Shown here: piece after piece, positions 52,091-60,733 of the stretch
Layout of the letters: every line of letters begins with the position of its first letter
Numbering within the stretch: the first letter of the stretch is position 1
DNA from: Alphaproteobacteria bacterium
GTDB taxonomy: Bacteria > Pseudomonadota > Alphaproteobacteria > UBA8366
Assembly: GCA_028281325.1 (NCBI GenBank)
Contig: JANQKC010000024.1
Span: 1 to 64,000 of the forward strand
Length of the DNA stretch: 64,000 nucleotides
Direction of reading: 5' to 3'
Notes under the pieces: model-generated
Databases searched by the model: none
Told to the model about the DNA's origin: nothing
What the model saw: only the letters and a program-made list of their open reading frames with translations
Position numbers and translations under genes: made by a program

Positions 52091-52386
52091 CGCCGCCGAG
52101 GCGCAGGCATGCGGTCGCGCGGCCTTGTCATCGCCTCTGTCCGTCCGCCACCTTTTCCGCGTATCTCCGAAGAAACCTGCGCCTCGACTTTCGTCGGGGA
52201 GCGGGCGCTATGCACTGACGAGTTGCGGGAAGGGTCGAGGGTTACGGCACCCACCAGAAATTGCTAGATAGCGCAATTATTAAAATTATAGCTTGCAAAT
52301 TTGAGGGAAGCTGAGCACGATGGGGTGCAATCTTTGATCGTAAAAAAGGAAAATGAAACAAACATAAAATAGAAAAGGGGAGAATC
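52091..52386. other. AT-rich intergenic region
   Basis: The second half (52255-52385) is much richer in A and T than its surroundings and probably holds the promoter of the next lipoprotein gene. No gene is seen. Confidence 0.4.
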
Positions 52387-53325
52387 ATGCGGAAAAGACT
52401 GCTCACCTTGGCCGTTGTTTGCACGACTGTCGGTGCCTGCGCGTCCGAATTGCGGCCCATCAATAATGTCAGCTTCACGACCGGCGCCACTCCTTGCGTC
52501 ATGACGCCAAGTCTCGAAAAATCGATATGTCAGGCGCATGGAAAGTCCGAAGAGCTTATGGATGCGTCCTTCAAGTTGCGCAACGATCCGGCGCTTTTCG
52601 ATGCGCCGTTGCTGGCGCTCGCCAGCGCGGCGGCGGGCCTTTTGCTGTTTGATGCGAACGTCAATGCGTTGAAGGGTGTCGGGCTGGCCGCCGCGTCACT
52701 TACGGCTGGCAGGGCCTATGCGAGTCCAAGCGAAATTCGTGACGCATTGAGAAGCGGCTCAACGGGATATGCCTGCCTGGCGGACGCGGGCCAGTTGGTG
52801 AAAGATGAAAGCGCTAAGGTCACTGGACTGGACGCAACACGTAAATCGCTGGAAGGTAAATTGGTCACCTTGGCCTCACTGATGCGAGACACGCGCAATT
52901 TCACCGGTGGCGACCTCACCCGCGCGCGCGGCGCGGTCGCCAAAGCAAGGAGCGCCATTACGCTCTACAAGAGACAGGCGTCGGCGTTGCGGTTCGCCAA
53001 CAACACGCTCCGCGACAAAGCGAGAAAATTGAGCAAAGACCTGTTGAAGAAGATCGAAAGGCAGCCGATCGATTTTGCCGCCATTTACCAGCAGATCGCC
53101 CAAAGCGCCGCGAACACGGCGGCGTTCCAGGTCAGCAAGACCCAAGCGCAACCTGTGGCGCCGGCCGCGTCGGCTGAGCTAAAGGAAAAGAAACGCCCGC
53201 GCGGTGATAAGGTTGTTGCTGATGTTGAAACCGCGACGCGCCGTCTCCTTGACGTTCCGGATATCGAAACGGCAGTGGCGAAGTTCGACACATGTGTGGC
53301 GAACAGTACCAGCGGCACAAGTTGA
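52387..53325 (+). CDS. Uncharacterised lipoprotein
   Basis: 312 residues from ATG 52387, preceded by GGGGAGAA. Signal peptide MRKRLLTLAVVCTTVGAC ends in a lipobox (VGAC, Cys18). The mature protein is helical, with a Gly/Ala-rich hydrophobic stretch near residues 70-105 and a long Lys/Arg-rich coiled segment in the second half (ARGAVAKARSAITLYKRQAS, NTLRDKARKLSKDLLKKIER). No family is recognised. Lower GC and the AT-rich leader suggest recent acquisition. Confidence 0.7.
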   Translation: MRKRLLTLAVVCTTVGACASELRPINNVSFTTGATPCVMTPSLEKSICQAHGKSEELMDASFKLRNDPALFDAPLLALASAAAGLLLFDANVNALKGVGLAAASLTAGRAYASPSEIRDALRSGSTGYACLADAGQLVKDESAKVTGLDATRKSLEGKLVTLASLMRDTRNFTGGDLTRARGAVAKARSAITLYKRQASALRFANNTLRDKARKLSKDLLKKIERQPIDFAAIYQQIAQSAANTAAFQVSKTQAQPVAPAASAELKEKKRPRGDKVVADVETATRRLLDVPDIETAVAKFDTCVANSTSGTS

Positions 53326-53408
53326 TGGCGACGGGCGCCGGTACGCCGATGCGCCCTTTGGCGAGAGATTGAAATTCTGTTGTTCCGGGTTGCTGCTTGA
53401 TCGCCGGG

Positions 53409-54461
53409 TTAGCCGCGCTCGGCGGCCCGCCACCCCAGCGTTTCCCCCGCGTGGAACGGCACGACCGCAAGATCGCCTTGCGTTACGATTTCCGGCACGG
53501 TCTGGGACTCCCGGTGCAGCGTGATCGTGCCCTCGTTCAGCGGCAGGCCATAGAAGCGCGGGCCGAATTCGGACGCGAACGCCTCCAGCCGGTCGAGCGC
53601 GCCTTCCTCGTCGAAGGTAAGCGTATAACTCTCCAACGCCACCGGCGCGCTGAAGATGCCGGCGCAGCCGCAGGCGCTTTCCTTGTCGTGCTTCAGGTGC
53701 GGCGCGGAATCGGTGCCGAGGAAGAATTTCGGGTTGCCCGAGATCGCGGCTTGGCGCAGCGCCGTACGATGGCGGCGGCGTTTCGCGACCGGCAGGCAAT
53801 AGGCATGCGGCCGCAACCCGCCTTCGAACAGGGCGTTGCGGTCGATGCGCAGGTGATGCGCCGTGATCGTCGCGGCCAGGGTCGGTCCGGCGTCTTGGAC
53901 GAATTGCACCGAATCCGCCGTCGTGATGTGCTCCAGAACCACCTTAAGCGCCGGGAAGTCGCGCAAGACCGGCGTCAACACGGTCTCCAGAAAGACGGCT
54001 TCGCGGTCGAAGATATCGATGTCGGGCGAGACCACTTCGCCATGCACCAGCAGCGGCATGCCGATTTTCTCCATCCGTTCCAGGACACGATAAATTCGCG
54101 CTACGTCGGTCACGCCGGACGCGGAGTTCGTGGTCGCCCCCGCGGGGTAGAGTTTGCAGGCGGTGAAGACGTCCTTCTCGAACCCGGTTTCGATCTCGTC
54201 GGGATCGATCTCGTCGGTCAGATAGGCGGTCATCAGCGGCGTGAACCGCCGGCCTTGCGGCAGCGCCGCGAGGATACGGTCACGGTAGGCTTCCGCGGCG
54301 GCGACGGTCGTCACCGGCGGTAGGAGGTTCGGCATCACGATGGCGCGGGCGAACTGGCGCGCCGTGATGTCGGCGGCAAGCGCCAGCATGGCGTCATCGC
54401 GAAGATGCAGATGCCAGTCGTCCGGTTCCCGGATGGTCAGCGCGGCGGGGTTGGCCGTCAT
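53409..54461 (-). CDS. pyrC: Dihydroorotase
   Basis: 350 residues from ATG 54461 with AGAAGGAG upstream; the longer reading from 54554 is rejected. It closes carbamoyl-aspartate to dihydroorotate in pyrimidine synthesis. Zinc site: DDWHLHLRDD at the N-terminus, the carbamylated Lys in TACKLYPAGATTNS, His in LLVHGEV and LEHITTADSVQFV, and Asp in GTDSAPH. Size and motifs match the class II (PyrC) enzyme of E. coli type. Confidence 0.96.
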   Translation of the reverse strand: MTANPAALTIREPDDWHLHLRDDAMLALAADITARQFARAIVMPNLLPPVTTVAAAEAYRDRILAALPQGRRFTPLMTAYLTDEIDPDEIETGFEKDVFTACKLYPAGATTNSASGVTDVARIYRVLERMEKIGMPLLVHGEVVSPDIDIFDREAVFLETVLTPVLRDFPALKVVLEHITTADSVQFVQDAGPTLAATITAHHLRIDRNALFEGGLRPHAYCLPVAKRRRHRTALRQAAISGNPKFFLGTDSAPHLKHDKESACGCAGIFSAPVALESYTLTFDEEGALDRLEAFASEFGPRFYGLPLNEGTITLHRESQTVPEIVTQGDLAVVPFHAGETLGWRAAERG

Positions 54462-54679
54462 GGGCAGGCTCCTTCTGGGCCACACCGAAGAGGTTGTGGT
54501 TTGGGTGTTTTTGCACGTGGCTGAGACAATGCGATCCGAACGGTCTTTTCGCATATTTTGGGGCGCGGACGAAAGGGCCTGTAACGCTTCCGTAGTGCGG
54601 CGTCCGCGCCGTTAATCCCATTTTAAGCGCTATCCGTCCAAGATCGTGTTTGAAGGGGTTTGTCAGAAAGTCGTTGGAA

Positions 54680-54949
54680 ATGCTTGCAATTCGACAACGC
54701 TTGGTCGAACGGCGCGAAAACGCGCGGTACTTGATCGCCAAGGATGCAAAAATTCTATTCGATGATCGGCGTAACGAGATGTCATGCACGATCGTCGAGA
54801 TGTCCAAGTCGGGCGCGCGGCTGCATCCCGCCCATTCCAAGACGCTGCCCGACGTCTTTGTCCTCGTGATCGCCCCCGGCGAAGAGGTCAACTGCGAGGT
54901 CGTCCATCGCGCCGACCTGGAAATCGGCGTTCGTTTCGTTTCCCCCTGA
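54680..54949 (+). CDS. PilZ-domain protein
   Basis: 89 residues from ATG 54680 (TTG 54650 and 54674 are alternatives). Single PilZ domain: RRENARYLIAKDA (the RxxxR c-di-GMP motif is present as RRENAR), then CTIVEMSKSGARL in place of the D/NxSxxG motif, and a C-terminal CEVVHRADLEIGVRFV. It probably binds c-di-GMP and tunes motility or surface traits; the second motif (EMSKSG) lacks the usual Asp/Asn, so affinity is uncertain. Confidence 0.8.
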   Translation: MLAIRQRLVERRENARYLIAKDAKILFDDRRNEMSCTIVEMSKSGARLHPAHSKTLPDVFVLVIAPGEEVNCEVVHRADLEIGVRFVSP

Positions 54950-55076
54950 TCCCTTGCCGCCTTTAAACAAGGTGCGCTTCCGCAAAAGACCGAACCGTTT
55001 TGCCGTGCGGCGCGGTGCCCCGGTATAAGGTTTGTCTGCACTTTGCAGATCCTTTGACGGTGAACGGGAATCGACG

Positions 55077-56027
55077 ATGACGGGCTCCGACAAACCTTAC
55101 GACGTGATCGTGGTCGGCGGCGGTCTTGCCGGGCTGACCGCGGCGCGCGAGTCGGCGGCACACGGCCTCTCCGTGGCGTCGCTCGACGAGGGCGGGCATA
55201 TGGGCGGATTGGTGATGAACGTTGGTCGGGTCGAAGACTATTCGCCGGCGAGCGACGCGTCGGGCATGGACCTGGCGGTGGCGGAACTGGAAGCATTGGT
55301 CGAACACGGCGTCGAGATCGTGCCGGACGCGGCGCTGCGCCTGGAAATCGATGGGACCATCAGGACGGTGAAGACCGACAGCGGCACGCATCGGGCCAAA
55401 TCCGTGATCCTGGCGTCGGGCGCGCGGTTGAAGCCGCTCGGCGTGCCGGGCGAGGAGCGGCTGTTCGGGCGCGGCGTCTCGCAATGCGCCGGCTGCGACG
55501 CCGGGTTTTTCGTCGACCAGGATGTGGTCGTGGTCGGCGGCGGCGATTCGGCCCTTCAGGAAGCGTTGCATCTAACGGGCTATGTGCGTGGGGTCACGCT
55601 GATCACCCATGGCGACGCGTTGCGGGCGAAGCAAGATTTCGTAAGCCGGGCGGATGACGATCCCAAGATTACGGTCCGCTATCAAACGGCGGTGGCCGAA
55701 ATCCTCGGCCAGGATGAGGTCTCGGGCGTTCGCATCACGCCGACTGGCGGCGGTCCTGCGGAAGACCTCGCGTGTGCCGGTGTCTTTGTCTTCGTCGGGC
55801 TCGAGCCGAACCTGGACTATCTGCCGGCCGAGATCGAACGGAATGCCGCCGGCCGTGTGGTGACCGGCCCGGACTTTCAGACGAGTGTATCCGGCGTCTA
55901 TGCCGTCGGCGCTGTCCGCGCCGGCGATTCCGGTCAACTGGCCGGGGCGGTCGACGATGCGGCCGCCGTCGCCGCGCGCATCGCGGGTAAATCGAACGAA
56001 AGACGGATCAGTCGCCGAAACCTCTGA
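55077..56027 (+). CDS. Thioredoxin-reductase-like FAD/NAD(P) oxidoreductase with CxxC
   Basis: 316 residues from ATG 55077. FAD motif IVVGGGLAGLTAARESA, redox pair CAGCDAGFF (Cys at about 139 and 142), NADPH motif VVVGGGDSALQEAL, and a C-terminal VYAVGAVRAGD. It matches the length and order of low-Mr thioredoxin reductase and keeps the disulfide absent from the CNB fusion at 40681. Its gene ends head-on with the selenoprotein operon, overlapping the last gene by 20 bases. It could supply electrons to that system. Confidence 0.9.
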   Translation: MTGSDKPYDVIVVGGGLAGLTAARESAAHGLSVASLDEGGHMGGLVMNVGRVEDYSPASDASGMDLAVAELEALVEHGVEIVPDAALRLEIDGTIRTVKTDSGTHRAKSVILASGARLKPLGVPGEERLFGRGVSQCAGCDAGFFVDQDVVVVGGGDSALQEALHLTGYVRGVTLITHGDALRAKQDFVSRADDDPKITVRYQTAVAEILGQDEVSGVRITPTGGGPAEDLACAGVFVFVGLEPNLDYLPAEIERNAAGRVVTGPDFQTSVSGVYAVGAVRAGDSGQLAGAVDDAAAVAARIAGKSNERRISRRNL

Positions 56028-57027
56028 TGCGCCGCGTGGCCGTCTCGGTCCCGCCCGACCACAGCGGCAGATAGGTCATCTTCACGCCGACCCCGCCGGT
56101 AACGATGGGATGAATGTCTTTGGGCGTCCGCGCCAGCGGGCGGACGTCCGGTTCGTTGTCGGTGTCGAAGGGATAGGGATGGCGTCCCTCGAACACGTAT
56201 CGCTGTACCCGGTCCAGATCCCATCCGCTATCCGAAAGCACATCGGCCATTTCCGGCGGCAGCAGGAAGACCTGTTCGCCGCGTTCCGGCCGCTCCGCCG
56301 ATCCGGTGGCGTCGAGTGCGGCGTTCATCGCGGCGGCGATCGGTTGCAGCACCCGTTCGGGCGTGCCCCACGGTTTGGCGGGCAGCATTTCCGCCGTGCC
56401 GGAGACGCCCAAGACCGTGACGCAGCTTTCATCCGCGCCGAAACCGCGGCGGACCGGCAGCGGCGGGAAAACATCGTGCGTCCCCTCGGCGAAGCAGAAG
56501 GTGTATTTCCCCGGTTGCCCCATCGTCGCCATGTCGCCGACACCGGGTTTCGCTCCGCCGACATTCCGCAGGGTCAGACTGACCGCCCGGCCGATGCAGG
56601 CGTTGGCGCGGTTGCCCGGTCCCAGGATGTTGCCGCCCGCATTCAGGCCCAGGTCGCCCACGATCGGGCCGTGGACGCAGACGGCGACCGCCGGCGTCCC
56701 GGTCGTGCTCAACACGCCGAGTAGATTGAACTTTTCGTCCATCGCCGCTTCCACCGCTGTCAGCACGACCGGGAGTTCCGCCGGGCGGCAACCCGCGAGC
56801 ACGCAGTTATAGGCGACGGCTTCCAGGGTGAGGTCGCCCATCAACGGCATGACGTGGCCGAAGGAATGCCGGGTCGGCCCGCGACCGTCGACCATGGCGC
56901 CGAACCGGTCCAGCGTCGGCGGCACCAGCGGCAGCCCGTCTCCGAGGCCCAACGCTTCCAGCTTTGCCTGCGTTTCCTCCCACGGATCGGAGTCGGCGAA
57001 GAGCGGCATGTCCTCCGACGAGGTCAT
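56008..57027 (-). CDS. Uncharacterised protein, partner 2 of the selenoprotein operon
   Basis: 339 residues. It is a clear paralogue of the next gene upstream (57037-58077): shared blocks are W-x-E/D near residue 16, GLGDGLPLVPPT versus GWSDGFPLMVPT, NCVLAGCRPAELPVV versus NAVMAGCKPGYFPVV, and NACIGRAVSLTLRNVGGAKPG versus NATIGRALQLTLLNVGGAKPG. Soluble, no signal. No function is known to me. Nine bases separate it from its paralogue, so the two are probably made in equal amounts and may form a heteromer. Confidence 0.8.
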   Translation of the reverse strand: MTSSEDMPLFADSDPWEETQAKLEALGLGDGLPLVPPTLDRFGAMVDGRGPTRHSFGHVMPLMGDLTLEAVAYNCVLAGCRPAELPVVLTAVEAAMDEKFNLLGVLSTTGTPAVAVCVHGPIVGDLGLNAGGNILGPGNRANACIGRAVSLTLRNVGGAKPGVGDMATMGQPGKYTFCFAEGTHDVFPPLPVRRGFGADESCVTVLGVSGTAEMLPAKPWGTPERVLQPIAAAMNAALDATGSAERPERGEQVFLLPPEMADVLSDSGWDLDRVQRYVFEGRHPYPFDTDNEPDVRPLARTPKDIHPIVTGGVGVKMTYLPLWSGGTETATRRIRGFGD

Positions 57028-57036
57028 TCTGGATGC

Positions 57037-58077
57037 TCAGCCTTGCTTGATCCGGACGGAACAGGCGTCGTTGTGACCGAAGGTCGGGATATAGGCGGAA
57101 TGCTTGCCCGGCCCGCCGGCGACCAGGATCTGGATATCCTCCGGCCCGCGCGAGAGATAATAGTGGTCGTTCACCAGCTCGGTCGTCCTCTCCTTGTAGA
57201 ACTCCCGCTGCTCGTCCGAGACGCGGGAGACGTGAAGTTTGGAGTCTTCGTACAGTTGTTGCTGGATATCGGGAATGGTCCATCCGTCCCGGTGGATCGT
57301 CTGCGCATGCTCCGGGCCGAGCACGATGGTGTAGGGCGCGTCGCCGGAGATCACGTTCGCGCCGACCTGCGAGATCGTCCCCGCGATCGTCTTCAACAGG
57401 CCCTTGGCCGTGGTGCTGGCGTGATCGTTGATGTTATGCGGCGGTTCGCTCGGCAGCAGCGTCACGACACTCTCGTCGGCGTCGAAGCCGCGGCGCACGT
57501 GGAACGGCTCCCATGGGCTTTCTTCCTCGTTCTCGCCGAAACAGAAGCTGTACTTCGCGGGTGAGCCGTGCGTCGCCCGGTCCATCGCGCCCGGCTTCGC
57601 GCCGCCCACGTTGAGCAGGGTGAGCTGCAGCGCCCGGCCGATGGTGGCGTTCGCCTTGGCGCCTTGGCCGAAGCAGTTGCTGCCGCAGTTGATGCCCAGC
57701 GCGTTGCGGATCGGACCGTTCACGATGATACCCTGGGCGCAGGGATGCGTGGTGGCGAGTGTGCCATGCAGGTTGTAGTCGGGGTTCAGCACCGCGCGCA
57801 CCGCGCCGACCACAACCGGAAAATACCCCGGCTTGCATCCGGCCATCACCGCATTCGCCGCGATGCTCTGCAGCGTGGGCGCGACCCGGCGCGGCGACAT
57901 CGGCGGGAAGGGTTCGTTGTCGCCGCGGCAGGCCTCGATCATGCGCTCGACCTTTTCCTCGGTCGGCACCATCAGGGGAAAGCCGTCGCTCCACCCCTGC
58001 TCGGCGGCGTAATCGTTCCACTGGTCGAGGTCGAGTTCACCGACCTCGATTACCTCGCTCTCGGTAAGGTCCGTCAT
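57037..58077 (-). CDS. Uncharacterised protein, partner 1 of the selenoprotein operon
   Basis: 346 residues. Paralogue of the following gene with the same motif order. Distinct features are Cys-rich GINCGSNCFGQGAKANA and TLATTHPCAQG in the middle, and HYYLSRGPEDIQILVAGGPG near the end. It starts 21 bases after the selenoprotein stop (58099). Conserved Cys and Gly motifs could form a substrate or metal site. Function unknown; association with a U-G-S-C protein is the main clue. Confidence 0.8.
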   Translation of the reverse strand: MTDLTESEVIEVGELDLDQWNDYAAEQGWSDGFPLMVPTEEKVERMIEACRGDNEPFPPMSPRRVAPTLQSIAANAVMAGCKPGYFPVVVGAVRAVLNPDYNLHGTLATTHPCAQGIIVNGPIRNALGINCGSNCFGQGAKANATIGRALQLTLLNVGGAKPGAMDRATHGSPAKYSFCFGENEEESPWEPFHVRRGFDADESVVTLLPSEPPHNINDHASTTAKGLLKTIAGTISQVGANVISGDAPYTIVLGPEHAQTIHRDGWTIPDIQQQLYEDSKLHVSRVSDEQREFYKERTTELVNDHYYLSRGPEDIQILVAGGPGKHSAYIPTFGHNDACSVRIKQG

Positions 58078-58098
58078 ATGTTTCCTTCCAGTTGGTCG

Positions 58099-58626
58099 TC
58101 AGACGTCGACCGCGCTCTTCAATTCGGCCGAGGCGACGTCGATGCGATCGACCAATTCTTCCGCGTTCAACCCGCCGACCGGGTGTTTGACGATCAGCAG
58201 CTTGGGGTCCGCCTTGCGGGCCTTGGCCTGGGCGCGCACCAACGGCAGGAAGGTTTCGGTGACGACGATATACGTTTCGACGCCGCGTTTTTCGAGTTCG
58301 ATACTGTCATGGAAACTCCACGACGAGCACGACCCTCAATCGGCTAAGGCGAGGATGGCGCCCTTGTAGTTCTCGGCCACCTCGGCGTAGAGCGCGTCCG
58401 GCGCCGGTTTCGCCGCGCTGTCCTTGAAGAAATAGTCGATATTGTCGGTCGCGCGATGGGCGCTCATCTTGTCGCGCACGCCTTCGAGTAATTCGCGGGC
58501 ATTCGGCTTCGAGTTCGAGATGATGGCAATGGCGTCCCGGCTCCAGTCGGTCGATCCCGCATCGGCCGCATCGCTCCGGTTCTCACTGCCCTCCTCAAGG
58601 CCGAAAGAGGGATTGACGATCCGCAT
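58099..58626 (-). CDS. UGSC-motif selenoprotein, read through an in-frame TGA (Sec97)
   Basis: Read with TGA 58338-58336 as selenocysteine, the gene codes for 175 residues from ATG 58626 to TGA 58101-58099. Before the TGA the sequence is GAILALAD; after it comes G-S-C-S-S-W, giving Sec97-Gly-Ser-Cys100, the motif that names the UGSC family. The downstream 78 codons stay open and protein-like (SFHDSIELEKRGVETYIVV, then PKLLIVKHPVGGLNAEELVD) and have no start codon or ribosome site of their own. A stem-loop follows the TGA. Layout recalls glycine-reductase selenoprotein ends (U-G-T-C). Sec/Cys pair suggests a selenenylsulfide redox centre. No sel genes lie in the window. Confidence 0.85.
58306..58324 (-). 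promoter_or_regulatory. Candidate bacterial SECIS stem-loop
   Basis: On the transcript, GUCGUGG-AGUUU-CCAUGAC forms a 7-bp stem (one G-U pair) with a 5-base loop. The stem starts 12 bases after the UGA, and the loop lies 19-23 bases after it, inside the range known for bacterial SelB-binding elements. The loop contains G-U, as in several known elements. Confidence 0.6.
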
Positions 58627-58835
58627 CTTTTCCTCCTGAAAGGGTGTTCAGCTCATAGACTGCCGGTCAATATACCGCAGTCCGGGCTCGCTCCCAACCG
58701 GCCGGTATACGGTGGCGGTCGATCCGCTTCTTGATTTGGCGTGTATAAACGGTACCTAATCCCTTACTATTCGTCGCAACGACCATAGGCGGGGGATCGA
58801 CCGGTCCCGCCGCCCTACAACGAGGAGAGACGCGT

Positions 58836-60044
58836 ATGTCTGGACCGCTTCGCGGCTATCGCGTGGTGGACGTCACGGGTGTGATCGCCGGCCCCTTCGC
58901 CACCATGATTCTGGCCGACCAGGGCGCCGACGTCATCAAGGTGGAGGCGCCGCACCGCCCGGACCACACGCGCCATGCCGGTCCGGGCGAACCGGGCTTG
59001 CGCGCGTCCTTCCTGAACAACAACCGGAACAAGCGGTCGGTCGCGATCGACGTGAAAAGCGACGCGGGGCGCGAGGCGTTGTTGAATTTGGTCGCGACGG
59101 CGGACGTCTTCATCCAGAATTTCCGGCCGGGCGTCGTCGAACGGCTTGGCATCGGCGAGCCCGAGCTGCGCAAGGTCCGGCCCGACCTCATCTATGTTTC
59201 GATGAGCGGGTGGGGCGAGAACGGTCCCTTCGCCCACAAGCCGGTCTACGACCCGATCATCCAGGCGTTGTCGGGCCTCGCCACGGTCCAGGCGGGGTCG
59301 GACAAGGAACGTCCCCGGCTGATCCGCACCATCCTGCCGGACAAACTGACCGGCGTGACGGCGGCGCAGGCGGTGACGGCCGCGCTCGCGGGCCGGGCCA
59401 AGACCGGCGAGGGCCAGCATGTGAAGGTCTCGATGCTCGATTCGATCATCGCCTTCCTGTGGGCGTCCGACATGGCGGGGCAGACCTTCGTCGGGCAGGA
59501 GGTCAGCGAACAGAAGGCGGCGACCTTCATCGATCTGATCTACGAGACGAAGACCGATTACATCAGCGTCTCGACCATGACCGATCCGCAATGGACGGCC
59601 TTCTGCAAGGTCGCGGACCGCGAACATCTGCTGACAGACGAACGCTTCCTGACCCCGTCGCTGCGGGACGAGAATGCGGACGAGCGGTTGAACCTGATCC
59701 AGGAAGCGCTCTTGGAACGGCCGGCGGCCGAGTGGTTGAAGCTGCTTGACGATGCGGGCGTGCCTTGCGCCCCGGTGCTGACGCGCCGTGAGATGATCGA
59801 TCATCCGCAGGTCGAGGCCAGCGGTATCGTCATCGAATACGACCATGCACAGGCCGGGCGGTTGCGGCAGGCGCGTCCCGCCGCCCGCTTCGAGAGCACG
59901 CCGACGGAAATCCGCGACGGCGCGCCGTTGCTGGGTGCGCACACCTATGAAGTGCTGGCCGAAGTCGGTTACAGCGAGGCGGAGATCGACGCGATGGTCG
60001 ACGCCAACGTCCTGCACGCGGTGCGTCCCGAAGCAGCGGAGTGA
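58836..60044 (+). CDS. Class III (CaiB/BaiF family) CoA-transferase, first copy
   Basis: 402 residues; ATG follows GAGGAGAG. Moves CoA between carboxylic acids through an enzyme-bound anhydride. Motifs: GYRVVDVTGVIAGPFATM, LADQGADVIKVEAP, NNNRNKRSVAIDVKS, YVSMSGWGENGPFA, and the catalytic Asp within ILPDKLTGVTAA. The C-terminal VPCAPVLTRREMIDHPQV is typical. It starts a plus-strand operon with a GST and a GltS transporter and is divergent from the selenoprotein operon, so both may serve one pathway. Confidence 0.93.
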   Translation: MSGPLRGYRVVDVTGVIAGPFATMILADQGADVIKVEAPHRPDHTRHAGPGEPGLRASFLNNNRNKRSVAIDVKSDAGREALLNLVATADVFIQNFRPGVVERLGIGEPELRKVRPDLIYVSMSGWGENGPFAHKPVYDPIIQALSGLATVQAGSDKERPRLIRTILPDKLTGVTAAQAVTAALAGRAKTGEGQHVKVSMLDSIIAFLWASDMAGQTFVGQEVSEQKAATFIDLIYETKTDYISVSTMTDPQWTAFCKVADREHLLTDERFLTPSLRDENADERLNLIQEALLERPAAEWLKLLDDAGVPCAPVLTRREMIDHPQVEASGIVIEYDHAQAGRLRQARPAARFESTPTEIRDGAPLLGAHTYEVLAEVGYSEAEIDAMVDANVLHAVRPEAAE

Positions 60045-60051
60045 TCATTGA

Positions 60052-60672
60052 ATGACCTATCGTCTCTATAACCGCGTCGGATCCGGTGGGTTCGTCACCG
60101 AAGCCGCTCTCGCGCTGGCGGAAGCGCCGTATGAACTGGAAGAGTTGGAGTCCAAGCCCGGCACGCCGCTGCCGGATAGTTTCCGGGCGACCAACCCGTG
60201 GCGGCAGGTGCCGACGCTCATCCTGCCCGACGGATCGACGCTGACCGAAACGGCGGCGACCCTGATCCATATCGCGGCCTGCTTCCCGGACAAGGGGTTG
60301 GCGCCGCCGCCGGGTACACCGGAACACGCCGCCTTCCTGCGCTGGATGGTGTTCACCAACGTCAATGTCTACGAGGCCGTTCTGCGCCGGTCCTATCCGG
60401 CCCGCTATACGACGGACGCCGGCAACCTCGAAGCGGTGCAGGAAGCGGCGATCGCGCGGATGGGCGACGCCTTGGCCGTGCTAGAAAACGCGATCGATCC
60501 CGGTCCGTTCCTGCTGGGAGAGTCGATGAGCGTGGCCGACATCTACGTCGCGATGCTGTTCATCTGGTTCCGGGGCGAGATCGATGCGCCGCGTCTGACC
60601 GCGATGGCGGAGCGCGTGCGGCAGCATCCCTTGGTCGGGCCGATTTGGCGGCGTCATTTCGGCGACCGTTGA
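60052..60672 (+). CDS. Glutathione S-transferase family protein
   Basis: 206 residues, starting 7 bases after the CoA-transferase stop. N-terminal thioredoxin fold: LYNRVGSGGFVTEAALALAE, NPWRQVPTLIL with the cis-Pro, TETAATLIHIA. C-terminal helical domain: LENAIDPGPFLLGESMSVAD with the conserved Asp of the N-capping box. It conjugates or isomerises a substrate with glutathione. Ser/Gly at the N-terminal active site (GSGG) fits a Ser-type or beta-like GST. Confidence 0.9.
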   Translation: MTYRLYNRVGSGGFVTEAALALAEAPYELEELESKPGTPLPDSFRATNPWRQVPTLILPDGSTLTETAATLIHIAACFPDKGLAPPPGTPEHAAFLRWMVFTNVNVYEAVLRRSYPARYTTDAGNLEAVQEAAIARMGDALAVLENAIDPGPFLLGESMSVADIYVAMLFIWFRGEIDAPRLTAMAERVRQHPLVGPIWRRHFGDR

Positions 60673-60733
60673 GGTTTTGCCGTCCGGGAGCGACTGTCCG
60701 TCGGATTAAACCCGTGCGGGGGATGATGCGATC

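Noticed and set aside
58336-58626. A 96-residue protein ending at the TGA
   Set aside because: The downstream frame remains open, protein-like and without its own start, and the TGA gives the known U-G-S-C motif, so selenocysteine is the better reading.
58815-60017. 400-codon minus-strand frame
   Set aside because: Antisense to the first CoA-transferase; no motif and no ribosome site.
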